64,000 nt of DNA from Patagioenas fasciata (taxonomy: Eukaryota; Chordata; Aves; Columbiformes; Columbidae): positions 195,927,604-195,991,603 of the forward strand of contig NC_092520.1 in NCBI RefSeq assembly GCF_037038585.1. Direction: 5' to 3'. Positions 34,665 to 47,645 of this stretch are shown one piece after another. The position numbers were made by a program, and so were the translations under genes. The notes below the pieces were generated by a model that was not told the origin of the DNA, did not search any database, and saw nothing but the letters and a program-made list of their open reading frames with translations. Each line of letters begins with the position of its first letter. Within the stretch, counting starts at the first letter, position 1.

Positions 34665-37067
34665 ATTAATGAGTTTTAATAGGTTTTAAACAAAGGAGAA
34701 TTAAGAAAAACTGGCTTAAAACTTCGTTGGCTTTCCATTATACTTTTTTTCCTCTAAAGACTGGTTGAAAAATATTATAGTAGAAGCAAAGTCATGCAAT
34801 GAAAATCTGCACACAATACTTAAATGAAAAGTCCAGATTTTCTAATAAATCACAGATTTCCAGTGTGAGACTTTGGCTCAAGTTTGCGCTTACATTTTAA
34901 TGATAAACTAGAATCAGAGCTTTGTTTTACATGACAGCTAAGATGTGTTCTCTTTTGAGCCTCCTTGATCTTTCTCAACCTTGGCAATATCCAATTGTCA
35001 AGTTGTAATTCCTTTTATTTGTTAGGTAAAAAGAAAACATTTGCAAATATTATTGTGAAAACAAAAGCCTAAAATACAGCCACAGATTGTATAAAATCAT
35101 ACAAAAAAATCTAACAAGGTCTAGGAAGACATCAGTGATTAATGCTCAGTTCCACTGGAAGTTCTTTTGTAAAATACACCAACAGTGGTAGCTGATGGCC
35201 TTATCAGGCTTTACTCTTCTGATGAAACCACGTCCTCATAATTTCCCTGCTGGAGTAGTGTTTCAGTCTGCTGTGAGACTCTATGTGATCCCATGGAAGT
35301 TACTGCTCTTTCTTGCTTTTGAATTCTAATAAGAAAGAAAATCAGAGGAATGTGTTGGAATTCATTGTGGATGCTACAGAAGATGGGAACTGAAAAATTT
35401 CACAGTTTAAATGTATGCAAGATCAGACTGGGCTTGCCACTTGTGGTGAACAGAGATAAGAGGACAATACAATTGTCTCCTTCCAAATGCACATAGTTAG
35501 TCCATGCTAGAGCTGCTATCAGATTTGTGGTTGATGTGAATTGACACAGTACTAGATATTCAGCAGTTTCACTTACTGTTATCAGATAAGGATGAGTTCC
35601 AAAGGAACACAGGAGACTGGAAGTTAGCAGCACCAGCAGTTTTTGACTCTGCAATAGATAAAAAAGGCTAATTCCAGACCAGGCCATGATATTGCAATTC
35701 CTTATTGAGTATTTGCTATTGCTTTTAAGTGATAAATAAAAACAAATTATCTCAGGAAACATTTTCCTTAAGTAATTTTCATATGACATGTATAATGTAG
35801 AGGAAGAAATGTACAATACCTTTACTGCTGCTATTTATAAGCACTTTCCTAATTATCGCAGTTCCAATTTATTTCAGATCTCATCATAAAGCTGTTTTTC
35901 AAGTCACACGTGAAGCTGTGAATGGTTATTGAGATCCATATATGCAAATCTTGTGGTAGTCATAACTCACTGATTGTTTAGCTTTATCATTGAGTAGTAT
36001 CTAAGGCATTACAGATTCTTCTCTGTGTTTACATTGACTAACGATTTTATTGCATGTAAATAAGTTCTTTACTAGTGATCAGTGTACACCATTGCTTGTT
36101 CCAGTATTAATCTAAAGAAGAAAGGACTAAAAGACCTTGGCACCTTAAACATAACCTGGACAGAGCTGAGAAGCCAAATGCCCTGACTCAATTGACATAA
36201 TCAAAACCATCTACATTTATAAAAAAAAAAAAATCCCACAAGAACAGTCACTACTGAGATCCCCCCAGCTCCCCTCCCAAGAAAAAACAAAGAAACAAAG
36301 AAACAAACCAAAACATCAATGTTGTTGGTTTTCAAAAGTTTCCAAGTACTTCTAGTATTTCCTCAGAATGTTCTGAAATTGTCAGGTGTGATCACTCAGT
36401 GATGACGAGTGATCCAGAAACTCTAACTTCTCTTTATCCACACTGCCTGGTGACCCTGGCATTTTCTATGGGTCCTCACATTTGCTACTATTTCTTAACT
36501 GGGTTATACAGCCTAAGAGTACTCCTAAGATTAGCATCACCTGTATTAGTTCTTGATGGAGTTAGGACAAAAATAAATGTCATATACACAATTATTGGAA
36601 GATATAGCCCCTCTAGCTCTCATTAGAGAGACAAAACAAGTTGCAGGGTAGAGCTCCACTGATCAAGAACCTTCTGGAAGGAAAAAATAAAAAAAGATGT
36701 ATTCTTATTAATGGAAAAGTCCCTTATCCTGTGTTTCTAATACAGAACCTTAATGTTTGCACACACAAGTATATTTTTGACACTTTTCTGGGGAAGAGAT
36801 CCAGTCTTGCTAAAATGAACACCTATAGTTAAAGCCAAAGCTGTGAAAGTAATGGGTCTTCCCAAAAACCTTTCTAGGTTAGTGTTCCAGGAGGAATCTG
36901 GGGTTGCAAAAGATGGGTGTCTTCATCTTCAGGTTGAAAAGCCTTTAAAAACAAGCTCACAGTGCTGTTACAAAAACACTCCTGAAAAAAAGATGCAGAT
37001 GAATTACCATTACCAATCTCTGACAAGAGAGCTTTCAGGGATGCAAAACTTTGCAATCTGATTGTGA
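34665..37067. other. Single-copy noncoding DNA
   Basis: Contains the longest open frame of the window (minus strand 35400-35816, 138 codons), which shows no domain, low-complexity bias or splice context I can recognise. The block 35840-36060 includes an ATGCAAAT octamer and an ACACGTG site and might be regulatory. An A/C-rich tract lies near 36219-36315. Confidence 0.45.
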
Positions 37068-37318
37068 TCACAGAATCACAGAATGTTAGGGATTGGAAGG
37101 GACCTCAAAACATCATCTAGTCCAATCCCCCTGCCGGAGCAGGAACACGTGGATGAGGCTACACAGGGATGTGTCCAGGCGGGTTTTGAATGTCTCCAGA
37201 GTAGGAGACTCCACAACCTCCCTGGGCAGCCTGTTCCAGTGCTCTGTTACCTCACTGAGAAGAAGTTTCTTCTCAATTTTAAATGGAACCTCTTGTGTTC
37301 CAGTTTGCACCCATAATA
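37068..37318 (-). mobile_element. CR1 LINE 3' end (GTTAGGGATTGG subfamily)
   Basis: TCACAGAATCACAGAATG then TTAGGGATTGGAAGGGACCT mark the inverted tail, followed inward by CCAATCCCCCTGCCGGAGCA and ORF2 in reverse. The minus-strand residues [20 protein letters not shown] are the conserved CR1 C-terminus. It is 5'-truncated near CAGTTTGCACCC. Tail and body match the copies at 54163 and 59066 closely, so these three are one subfamily. Confidence 0.94.
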
Positions 37319-39397
37319 CATACAGATGTCCCCTACATCTGTAGTAGAAGAAGGTATATCCAGGAAATTGTTCCTAATTTTCTTTGTGCTATATGAGACA
37401 ATAAGTCAACACTGTTGGCTTTAAAATTACAAATCGATGTTTGAAAACCATTCCAGAATGGAGTGTGTACAAAGGACAAGAAGGACACCGCTGTACTTCC
37501 ATACATATATTTCTACTTCTATTTCTTTTAACAGACGAGATTCCCAACCAAATTCATAATTTTCCTGGATCTTGTTGTCACTTTGAAACATGCAGAACTA
37601 TATGCAAAGCAGGCATACAATTTTAACAGGTCAGTCAGAGAGATTGTTTTTTTGTTTAATTTCCCTTGTACTGCTGTAAACAGCAAAGAACAAGTGAAAA
37701 TCAAGATTTTAACACATAATATCAGTGATGCATTTTTTTTCTTCTGTTCAACTTTTTATAATATTTTATTTAATATATTTTAGTATATTTCCACAAACAT
37801 TGAGATTTTTCTCTCACCCGCTCATATATTTCTCCTTACCACTAGCTTACTAAATGAGCACTTGAAGGCAAGCAGATTTTTTTAATGCATGTACTACAAA
37901 AGAAAAAAATGATAGAAAAAACCCTTATTTTTCTTGAAATAAAGATTTATTTCTTTTTAATGGTTTGCAGATTTGCCCATTATGTATTTATGAAGACTAC
38001 AATTAACTTTCATATAGAAATGTATTTTAGTTGTGGTCTTTGCCAACTGTTACATGAATATCTTCTTTGCCTTGTGTGCACTTTCTTAGTGGTGGGATGA
38101 AAAGAAGCAGGTCCAAATGCAGTAACAAATTCACAGTTTAGAAAAATACTTTTTTCAAAGTTTTTTTCAAGGTTAACAGGTGCAGATTATGAAAAATATG
38201 TTCTATTTCCTATCTCCAGTTTTTCCATTCCTGTCCCCTCTAAAGATATTTTTATCAGCAAAAGGCAAAGACAAAGATTTGCTGTAGAGACACTCTGAAT
38301 TAAATACTCTGCACTGTGGCACTTACAGGTGTTTCTTGGTCTCTACTGAGAGTGCTTTGGTACAGAATTTAACTACCATGCCCATATAAAAATCAGCAAA
38401 AGATATGATTTATTTTGGAAGCACAGTTTAAGTTAGAGAATTTTTTTTTTTATTGACTTGCTTTTAAGGTAAACATAACAACCATTGCTAGGTCATAACT
38501 GTCCTTATTCTGTTTTAACTTCAATTAACTGAAATATTTACTACTGAGTGGTTCTCTGAGAGAAAACATGAGGGAGATCTTTACATCCTTGAAACTAGAA
38601 ATACTTTTGTCATTTATTCTATCAGAGCCTCAGTTTCACCCAAGGTATCAGAGAAATTATGGTCAATACTTTATTCAATTAATGGAAATGTACTACCCAA
38701 GCCCTCATCCTATATAGAAACTCCCCAAAGTCAATGAGACATTGGTTGTGAATGGGTTTGTCAACACAGTTCCAAATGCCACATTAGGGACTTGAAAGAA
38801 AACCAAACCAAAGTAAGGAACATTGAGAAGCAAATTTACCAAATGAGAGGTGTAGGATGTTCTTAAGGTGGGAATGTTATAAATGTTAACTATACAGCCT
38901 TTCTGAGGCAGATATGAATCAGAAGCAAGAGAACTGGAAAGTATGTAAGTGCCACTTTTCTGGCCATTCTCACTGTAGGATATCATGCATAATTCTTTGT
39001 TCCAGGAATGGGCAACAACTATCTGTGCTTCAAACTGTACAGAAACTATGCATCAAAGTGTTCAGCTTACCCTGAATATCCCTCATTTAGTATCAGATCA
39101 CTTTAGTTTTGGTTCACCCAAGGCAAACAGAAAACTTCTGGTCAGCTTGGGTTATAGGTAGGATCTCATTTGTCTCAGTTGAAAAAAGTCTACGGAGATG
39201 ATTTAATATAAAATTAAGATGACAGGCTAAGTTTAAGGAGATCTAGAGTCAACTCCTCTCTCTGCTATAGATTTCCTCGAGATTCTCTTTCTGTCTTTAC
39301 TTACTCATAAGGCAGGGACAACACATCTCGTCTGTTACCCTTTGTTATCCTTGTTTGGTAGGTCATTGTTATGAGACATTCTCTCACTGAAAATTCC
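37319..39397. other. Noncoding DNA, nothing recognised
   Basis: AT-rich sequence with short unrecognised frames and small A or T runs. No element ends were seen. Confidence 0.5.
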
Positions 39398-40168
39398 TTT
39401 CACCATTTAGAGCAGCTACAATAAATGGAGTGACAGATGCTCTCTATTAAGCCCCTCTTATCCCAGCAGGGAAATGGAAAAAAGGAAGACAGACATGAGT
39501 TGGAGAATTAAAACCACTTTACTAATATTACTAATAATACTACTCATAATAGAAATAAAACAAAATATTCAAAACCAACATGGACTCTCCCACATGATCA
39601 TGGAATTCTGTGCTGCATGGGATGCTGTGATACCAGCAGCTGCAGTGCAGACACCAGGAAGTCCTGGACCGGACTCAGCAGTAGATGGGAACTGCATTTA
39701 GGAATACACAGACTGGAACGGGGATCAGAATTGCAAACAGGGCAACAGGCAAGGTCATCTTCAGATGCCAGCCATGAACAAAGAGATCAAGACCTTCATG
39801 ATCCCTCAGCTTTAAACTGAGTATGACATGCATGGCATGGAATACCTTGTTGGTCAATTTGAGTCACCTGTTCTGTCCACCCCTCCCTGCAGGTGTGACC
39901 CTTTTATGGCCCCTCAATTGTGTGACATAAGAGGTCTATCAGTCACCTTCGTTGCTATAGAAATAAATATAAACATGGACCTTTTCTGCATGTCATTCCT
40001 ACCACTAGCTCAGTAGTACTGTAAATAGCAGGCATTACCAGCTCTGGAGTGGACACTGTCTGAAAAACATGCAGCTACCTTCAGAAAAAATCAGTTACTT
40101 AGAAGAACTTAGCTGAAAGGAAAATTTACTAAAGGACAATTGATCTTGTTTTAACCAAAACCAGGACA
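39398..40168 (-). mobile_element. Eroded solo LTR related to 7302
   Basis: The minus-strand start TGTCCTGGTTTTGGTTAAAA at 40168 matches the LTR at 7302-7921. Shared interior blocks include ACTTTACTAATATTACTAAT, GGAAGTCCTGGACCGGACTC and CAAGGTCATCTTCAGATGCC. The far end is worn: GGAGTGACA near 39436 aligns with GGGGTGACA of the other copy, and the true end is estimated near 39398. Flanks ATTCC and ATCCC are a possible 5-bp duplication with one mismatch. The TATA box seen in the other copy is not preserved here. Length and divergence suggest an older insertion or a longer subfamily. Confidence 0.8.
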
Positions 40169-40212
40169 ATCCCTTTTTAATTATTTATGCAGGACTTGAG
40201 GCCCAATTTTTT

Positions 40213-40249
40213 GTACATATGTATATACATATATATATATATATATATA
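40213..40249. repeat. (TA)n microsatellite
   Basis: TACATATGTATATACA grades into about ten TA units. Likely length-polymorphic. Confidence 0.9.
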
Positions 40250-43025
40250 AAATACTCTGCATAGAACATCAGGAAAAGCTCATTCACTACTGATAACTAT
40301 GGTTCAGATCACATACATTATGGCTAAATATCTAAATGTAGCACAAAGTATTATTTATAATTTTGTTTTTCTACTTGTAAGAAACTATAGTGTAAAGAAG
40401 ATAGGCTTTTTTTTTTTTGACAAGATGATTTTTTCAGAAGATGTTTTGAAGCTGATCAGAGGTTTATAATGTTAGAAATTGTTTCTGGAATGATAAAATT
40501 AATGGGCAAAGTGTAACCGAAAAAGGTCATAGATATATTACATGCAGATAGAAATATCAACATCATTTTTGCTCAGACTTGCAAAGATAAGTCATGCTGT
40601 TCATAAAAACAAAACTTGTGAATGTCAACCCAAATATTTATTCTGTCAGAATAAAAAGTAAAACTAAAGCACATAGTTACAATGGAAAGCTGGAGGGAAA
40701 ATGACTTACAAATGTTTTCATTAATTAACCAATAATAACATGATCTAGATGCTGTGCTACCCTTCTGAGGTATGTTTGAGAAGAACTCTGACTGAGGTAG
40801 TTATAACTAAACTGACTCTTAGTAGAACATCATATAAATGAAGACACAAGGAGCATGTATAGGAGAGAGAAATTAGTTTTTACACACAATTGCATTCATA
40901 CAACTAGTATAAGCAACAAATGCTGACTTTGTTCTAGTCAAAAGTCTGACTTAAGAGACTTACTTAAACATAACAGATGTTAACATATAAAGAACTGTGG
41001 AAGAAAACTATTTTAGTGTGCATTCCCCTTCAATAAGGACATTGTTTTACATAGAAATTACTCAGTTGTCTATCTATTTTAATGTCATTTTTAATATCAG
41101 GAATCTTAACATGGAAATCTGAAACCTTTCCTCTTTATCTTCCTCCCTCTTTCTCGATTTTTTTTTTTACAGAAATGCAAGATGAAATAGAACAATACAA
41201 TTACCAAAGATGCATATAAACATCAAATAATTAGCTAGAACAAAAGATCTATTCCATGGTACAGTAGAACCATGGTGTCCTAAAACTGCTGTACAGTCTA
41301 TCGAGTTCAACATTTGGCATTCCATATTAAAGAATTTAAAAATGAAGAAGTATGAACATGGAGTTTACAATAAAGCAAACGTTTTCCACACATTCCTTTT
41401 CTAAGACGAACGTTTTTAATGCTCAGAGACTACATTCTCATCACTGTGGTTTCCCTAAGATCAATAAGATGCAACAGTCCAGTTACAGTCATCAGATATG
41501 ACCTTTAACAACTTTAATTTTTTTCCACTCTAATTTGATGAAAAAAAGATTTAAGAAAAACATTATACTTTTCTAGTCTTTCCTGAATCAGCCCATTTTG
41601 TATAAGACAGGACATCATACTCATTAGACAGCATAATTAAACAGGTTCATATGTGGTTCAGTTCCTGCTCAGGCTGTGGGATTATAATTTTCCAAGGGAT
41701 TTACAACACCAATAGACTGCACTTCCTGGTTATGAAGATAAGAATGAAGCTGAGTGTCCAGAGGGATTTCCAGATGCTCAGAGCAGAAGGAAGCAATGGG
41801 GATGGGGAAACCTCAAAGCCTGGGAAGGTGAGAAGAGGATTTAGGGGGATGCTATTGTTTCAGCTGTTCCATAACCTGTACTCTCTTTAAAATGTAGGCA
41901 GAGGCATAGCACAAACAGTTTACAGTTCTCAGAAGTTCCTTGCATAGCCTTGACTCTTTTTGCACTGTCTGTATTAATGGTCCAGGCAGTTGACCTGTAA
42001 CAGTGATGAAGCAGCTGCACTGTTGGGAAACTCGTTCTTCTGAAAATAAGTTTAGAACATAACAGTGATTGTGTTCAAGTCAAATAAGTATTTGATGGTG
42101 GATCCCCACAGAACTAACACTCCACTCTTTTTTCCTCACAGCTATTTTTCAGCCCACCAAGACTGCAGATATGGGGATCTAGAACCACTGAGATGAGACT
42201 GTGAGTTCATGTATTGTTGTGAGAAAAAAGATCATAGGTTTAACTCAGTGCAATTAGTTTCTTTTCATTTTACAAAGGAAACAGGTTTGTATATGTGTGC
42301 ATGCATGTATAAGTTCAATGTGTATTGAAAACCGCAATATAAATTCAAACACAGCTGGGAAAATTAACTTAAGGAAAGGCATATATTTAGGCTAAAATAT
42401 TTTAGTTTATTAATATTTTTCTAGTATATTGACATTTTCATGTTTGTTTTGCTATTGATATTATATTAATAATGTGGACTTCCAGTTTGGAATTAAGTTA
42501 CTATTCAGATTGTATAATCTGCTTTTCTTTCAGCCTTGTCTTTTGACGAAAGAATGGTGACAATCAAAACTCAGCTTTAGTTTGTGAGTCAAAACCTTTC
42601 TCATTCTTCTGCTCAGGAATAGACAGTACCTGAAGTACATTTCACATGAGAATTCTGACGTTACTAGGAAAACTCAACCAAAGATGAAATAAACCTAGGT
42701 ACCCTTAATGAATGTTCATTCACTCAAAGTCAGAAGGAAAATTAGAGCAAAATGTTCAGTCAGAACATGGAACTTGACAGACAAGACTGTAACCAAGTCA
42801 CAAAAATGATGGGTTTATGTCTCTAGATCAGAGTAAACCCATGTGAAATTTATCAGCATGGTGAATTTCCTCAAATCTATTTGGGAACAGCTCCTGCTTT
42901 CCATTGTTTGCTTACTTGGCAGTTGTCAGCCTTTACAATGGCAGTTAAAATTGGCTGGATTTCAGGACTTGGTCCAGCTGTCAGCTTCACTTAGGAGCAG
43001 ATTATTCATCATTCAATGCATATGC

Positions 43026-43045
43026 TTTTTTTTTTTTTTTTTTTT
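43026..43045. repeat. Poly-T run (20)
   Basis: Twenty Ts after ATATGC. No retrocopy with this as an inverted poly-A tail was recognised upstream or downstream. Confidence 0.9.
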
Positions 43046-44442
43046 AGGCTCTTGCAGTGCAAGAATATTATGAGTGGAGAAGAAACCCTCTTTTTTTATT
43101 CAAACCCATTTTTCCCCAGGAAAGCATTTGGTATCTATATGGTGTTTATACACAAACCAGATATCTGGTTCTCATGTTGAGTAGCTTTCAGAAATGTCAG
43201 GTAATGATCAGATTATTGTCTTTTATTTTACACTGAGGTAACACCTCTAATTGGGAGACCTCCAAGAATTTGAAAATACATGTGTTGTTTCTGTAGCTGG
43301 ATTCTTCTGCTTTTCAGATTTAGGAATCAAAAAATAAAGCTTTCATCTGTTTCTTATTCAACCTGTTGCAGGATGATGTAACAGGCCTTTAATCCAGTTA
43401 ACCTCTGTAAAAATAACAGTGAAAACAGGAGTATTAACTTAATCTGGTATATGTATTGGCTATTCAGTCAGGGTCCTGGTTTCATTTACTTGACCATCTT
43501 AACTCTAATTTTGGCCTGAAGTATATCAGTCTTTCACTCCTGCTGTTGCTGAGTTTGTAGTATGTGCACTTTGAACCTTGTAGGTTGTTGATTTGCATTA
43601 GAAATCTCAAAGTCCTGATGCCTCTGCCCAGTTTTTGGTCACAACCACAATGGTAGGTTTTATGTCAGCCCACTGCTCCATGCTTGATTTGTTCTGCAGC
43701 ACAGGTCTTGTAGAATCAATGCCGAGCTCCAGTTAATCCATAGCCAGTGAATAAATATTTCTTGAAATTACGTCTCCTGGCACTTTTAATAAATAAAGAT
43801 TAGCTGTGAGCTACTGGGAACCAGGCCTGTTAATATTTTAAGCACCTAAATTTGAAGCACTGATGCCTGAAAATATTGTCTGTTATTGACCAGGACTAGT
43901 TAAGCTTCAATCATTTTCCTTCTTCTCTTACAAGCATGGAATACTGCACATTTTTCTTTCAGATGGGTGTGCAAGCATGATGGTGGTTACTTGCTGGAAG
44001 GCACACAGAGCTGGTGGAAGCACCTGAAACACAACCCAGGTTTTAAAGCAATGAGTTCCCTGAGTTTCACAACTCCTTGTAGTACACTCAGAAACTCCAA
44101 TTGAGTTTAGCCATTGGCAAAAACATTTGCAGATGTGAAAATTACATTTTAATTAGTTTGTATGACTACACAAGGTAGGTTTGTTGCAGGAGTTACCACA
44201 ATTGCTAGCAGCAAAATTGATTAAAAAATGGTCATATAGCTATTTTTCTGTAATTATCATTATTATCTAATCAGCTTCTAAGCCCTGCCCTGGCTTCTGA
44301 ATAGTCAGAGATAACTTCTTGAGCTAGATTATTCTCTTGTTGTGAGATAAGTGAATGGAAACACATTGAGGATATTCTTCCCTAGACCATTTTGATTAAC
44401 AACAGACACTGTTCTCATTAGTGCTTTGAGCAATTGATATTT

Positions 44443-44465
44443 AAAAAAAAAAAAAAAAAAAAAAA
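44443..44465. repeat. Poly-A run (23)
   Basis: The longest homopolymer in the window. The 300 bp before it show no coding or LINE sequence that would make it a retrocopy tail. Confidence 0.9.
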
Positions 44466-45466
44466 TCAATACTGCCCAACTTCTGTTGCTCCTTTTTGGT
44501 ATTCAGTAAAACAGGAACAGCTGCTTTTTCTGGAGAGGGATCAGCTACTCTGAACCATGCTGCATGAAACCTGGGGTGATGAGGAACACAGGTCACTCTT
44601 TTGAATCTAGGTTTTCCGGTGAGCTGAGAAATCAGCTGAGCCCTTGATGTGGGCCAAGAAGGAAAAGGATGCTGCAGAGGGAGCTCGATGCACAGTGTAT
44701 CACCGTTCTACCTACATCACCTGGAGATGATTCAGGCCCATGAAATTACCTGACAGCTACCAATATATTTAGGATGATCCTCTAAGTCTCTGCTTCACTT
44801 TCTCCACCTGTCAGCTTCCTCTGCACATGATATGCCTGTAAGAAGAAATGTACCATCACCCCAGAAGCCAAATTAATACACAGCTTCTTCTGCCTTTGAT
44901 GTAAAGATGTCACCATCACTTCAGAAAGTCCTATTTTCTAAAAATAGTTCCAAATGCATGTTAAATTTTTATTAAGGAAGACAACCTTTTGAAATAAGAG
45001 ATGTAAAAAATTGAAATTATTTTTCTTTTCCTCCAATACATGCTTATGCTTAAAATCCATCCTTTCTGAGTTCAGTTTTATTGATTATTCCTTAATGAAA
45101 TAGATTCTGTCTGAGCGAAACGTCTTTAAAAATACCCTTGTACAAACCTGAGATTTTTTTTTGCTTCATTGAGGTCTGTTACTCATCTTTCCTCAGAATC
45201 TTTTCAAGTTTTGGATTAATATTAAAAGGCCCACTATGGAGACAGGATCCCATGCTAGCTGCTGTTCTGTAAATATCCAAAGAAATGCAGTCTCCTATAC
45301 TTTTTCTACACTATACTATCTTATAGGACAGGAGACTGATGTATTTTTTCACTCCTTCAACATCTGTTCATCATCGAACCTCTGTGTTTTCTGTAGTTTT
45401 GGTTTCTTGCTTGGAATATGCCTTAGAGATCAAGCAGAAATTCACATCTGTGGTTTTGTTTGTTGC

Positions 45467-45494
45467 TTGGTTGGTTGGTTGGTTGGTTGGTTTT
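45467..45494. repeat. (TTGG)n microsatellite
   Basis: About six consecutive TTGG units. It lies 130 bp before the CAAA tract at 45625. Confidence 0.85.
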
Positions 45495-45624
45495 CTGGCA
45501 GTACATTTGCTTGAGCAATCAAGTGGAAATACACGTCTTGGATTTTTCTAACTGGTCTTAATATGTGTGCAAATGTTTACAGGAAAAAAAGCCAAAAGAA
45601 TAATGAAAAGGATGCTACCAGATT

Positions 45625-45719
45625 AAAAACAAACAAAAAACAAACAAACATCCCACAAACAAACAAACAAACAAAAACACAAAAAACCCATGAACAAATA
45701 ACAAACAAACAAACAAACC
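45625..45719. repeat. (CAAA)n-rich simple repeat
   Basis: Nearly 100 bp of CAAA and CAAAAA units with sparse interruptions; overlapping open frames here are low-complexity artefacts (QTNKQTN-type translations). Confidence 0.9.
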
Positions 45720-46873
45720 AATTCTTGAGAATCTTTTCTTGTCTTGTGACAATTGGTTTTGGGTTTGGTTTAAATTATTTTTATGTACAACACTCGCATT
45801 TACTTTCATCCTTATTGATAATAGCCATCAGTTTCCTTCATTCCTTTTCTGAAAAACAAATAAAAAACTCCTTCACATGGGTCTGCATGTAATTCTTAAT
45901 TTTCATACAGGCTATAAACATTGCTTTTCTGAAAACAGAAATAATTTCGGTGAGATTTTAATACACAATTATTATCTAAGTTTTTTGCATAATTGTAATC
46001 CAAACCCAAATGTAAATGGTAAATTCATCTCCTTAATTACAAAGTGCTGTTAGAGATGGATGACTGTATGTTTTCATGCTTATTTAGTCATCTCATGTGA
46101 AGAATCAAAGCTGCGAGCCTTATGTTAGTAGCCTCCCTGATACAAGGGGTGGAGAGTTGCATTCTTCAAAGTTAGGCTCATCCAGGTGTCACTATTTATG
46201 TTTAAAAGACATAAAAGTTTCTGATGTGTCATGACTTAGTACCTTGGATACAATTTCACAAGCAATAAAAGTTTCCTAAGTGGGATGAATGACCTGAAAG
46301 AAAAATTAAGGTTACGCACTTCAGTTCTAGTGCTGGAATCTTTTACATACATATTGTGACCAGTTCCAGTCACCTCTGTGAGACTGAATAGCCCATGGAG
46401 TTACTATGTGTAATGTTTTGCATATTTCGTACAACTACTTTCTAGATGCCCATTTTTGGTTAGAAACTTTCATTTCATTTAAAGTAACTGTAGTATTGTA
46501 TTATTGTGACTTTAATCCTGCTCAAGAACAGAAACTTTTGTATTTAACTTAATAATTATACAATTAATATAGATGTCATTAATTGTCATTATCCTCTGAT
46601 TTTTAATAGACTGTGCTATTTTCAGAGGTACAACCTGTTCAATATGAGACAAAGATATAAACAAAAAAATCTCAGTCACTTAATATAAGAAGATGGTCCT
46701 GAATTAAGAAGAAAGAGAAGAACGTAGAGACGTATTAAATATGATAGACACAACAGAAGATGGTTGCTGTTTAATGTTTTCTCTGTATGTGCTTACAAAA
46801 AGATATTTTGAGTCTATATTTGTCTACATGATAACAAGAAGTAAATTGTGCTAAATGAAGGCAATTAATGGGT

Positions 46874-46893
46874 TATCCTCTTGCAAGAGGATA
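46874..46893. repeat. Perfect 20-bp palindrome
   Basis: TATCCTCTTGCAAGAGGATA equals its own reverse complement, with no spacer. It is not AT-only, so it is unlikely to come from simple-sequence drift. Confidence 0.85.
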
Positions 46894-47592
46894 CTAGACA
46901 AACTTAAAAGTAGAAACCATTGTATAGAGTAATAAGTCACCCAGCTATGCAATGATCAGATCAATTTTTATCTGACAGTGAAGTGTAAATACAACATATC
47001 TATATAAGAGTGTGTGGGGCAGGAGCTATTATACTGCAATGTACTGGTCAGCGAGCATCTCCAAATACTCTATGACATCCTGACATATTAACATTAACAT
47101 TATCTTTTAAAACATCTGAAACAAACTTGGAGAAAGTCATTGCTAGAAATCTTCCTGAGGGCCCAACTTACATAGGCATACATTAGTTTTCATTCAGCTT
47201 TTCTCTCGACTGACATATATGGAAGAAAACATGTTTACATACTAGTAAAGATGGTTTACAGGACAGTTCTGCATGAAAATTCCCTGTAACAAGTCGAAGT
47301 GATTAAATGGTAAGAGGATCTTTGTCCTGTACAGTTGCCATAAAACTGTATAAAAAACCAGCTAATGCTACTGGGCAAAGGATCATACTCCTTATGTGGC
47401 TACATCATTGCTACAACATCCATGACTGGCTTCTACATTCATGATCACACTAGAGTAAAACATTGGCACACCACATTGTGTATGGTTTGGAGAAGCAGGT
47501 TTTGCTTTTTATCACATCACTAGTGGTATGATAGAGAAATAAAGGTGAACCTCTGCTTTAACACAGTTCAGTCACAGAAATCTGAACAATGC

Positions 47593-47645
47593 TAACATTG
47601 AATATTGAATATAACATTGGATATATAACACTGGATATTGAATAT
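47593..47645. repeat. Small tandem array, 14-19 bp units
   Basis: Three units each beginning AACATTG or AACACTGG and ending in GAATAT or GATATAT lie head to tail. Confidence 0.7.

Noticed and set aside
7302-40168. The two same-strand related LTRs as the ends of one giant provirus
   Set aside because: The 31 kb between them is single-copy host-like DNA with unrelated insertions; the 7302 LTR has its own complete target duplication, and the two copies are strongly diverged.
45563-45892. 109-codon plus-strand open frame rich in KQTN
   Set aside because: Translation of the CAAA microsatellite; low-complexity artefact.
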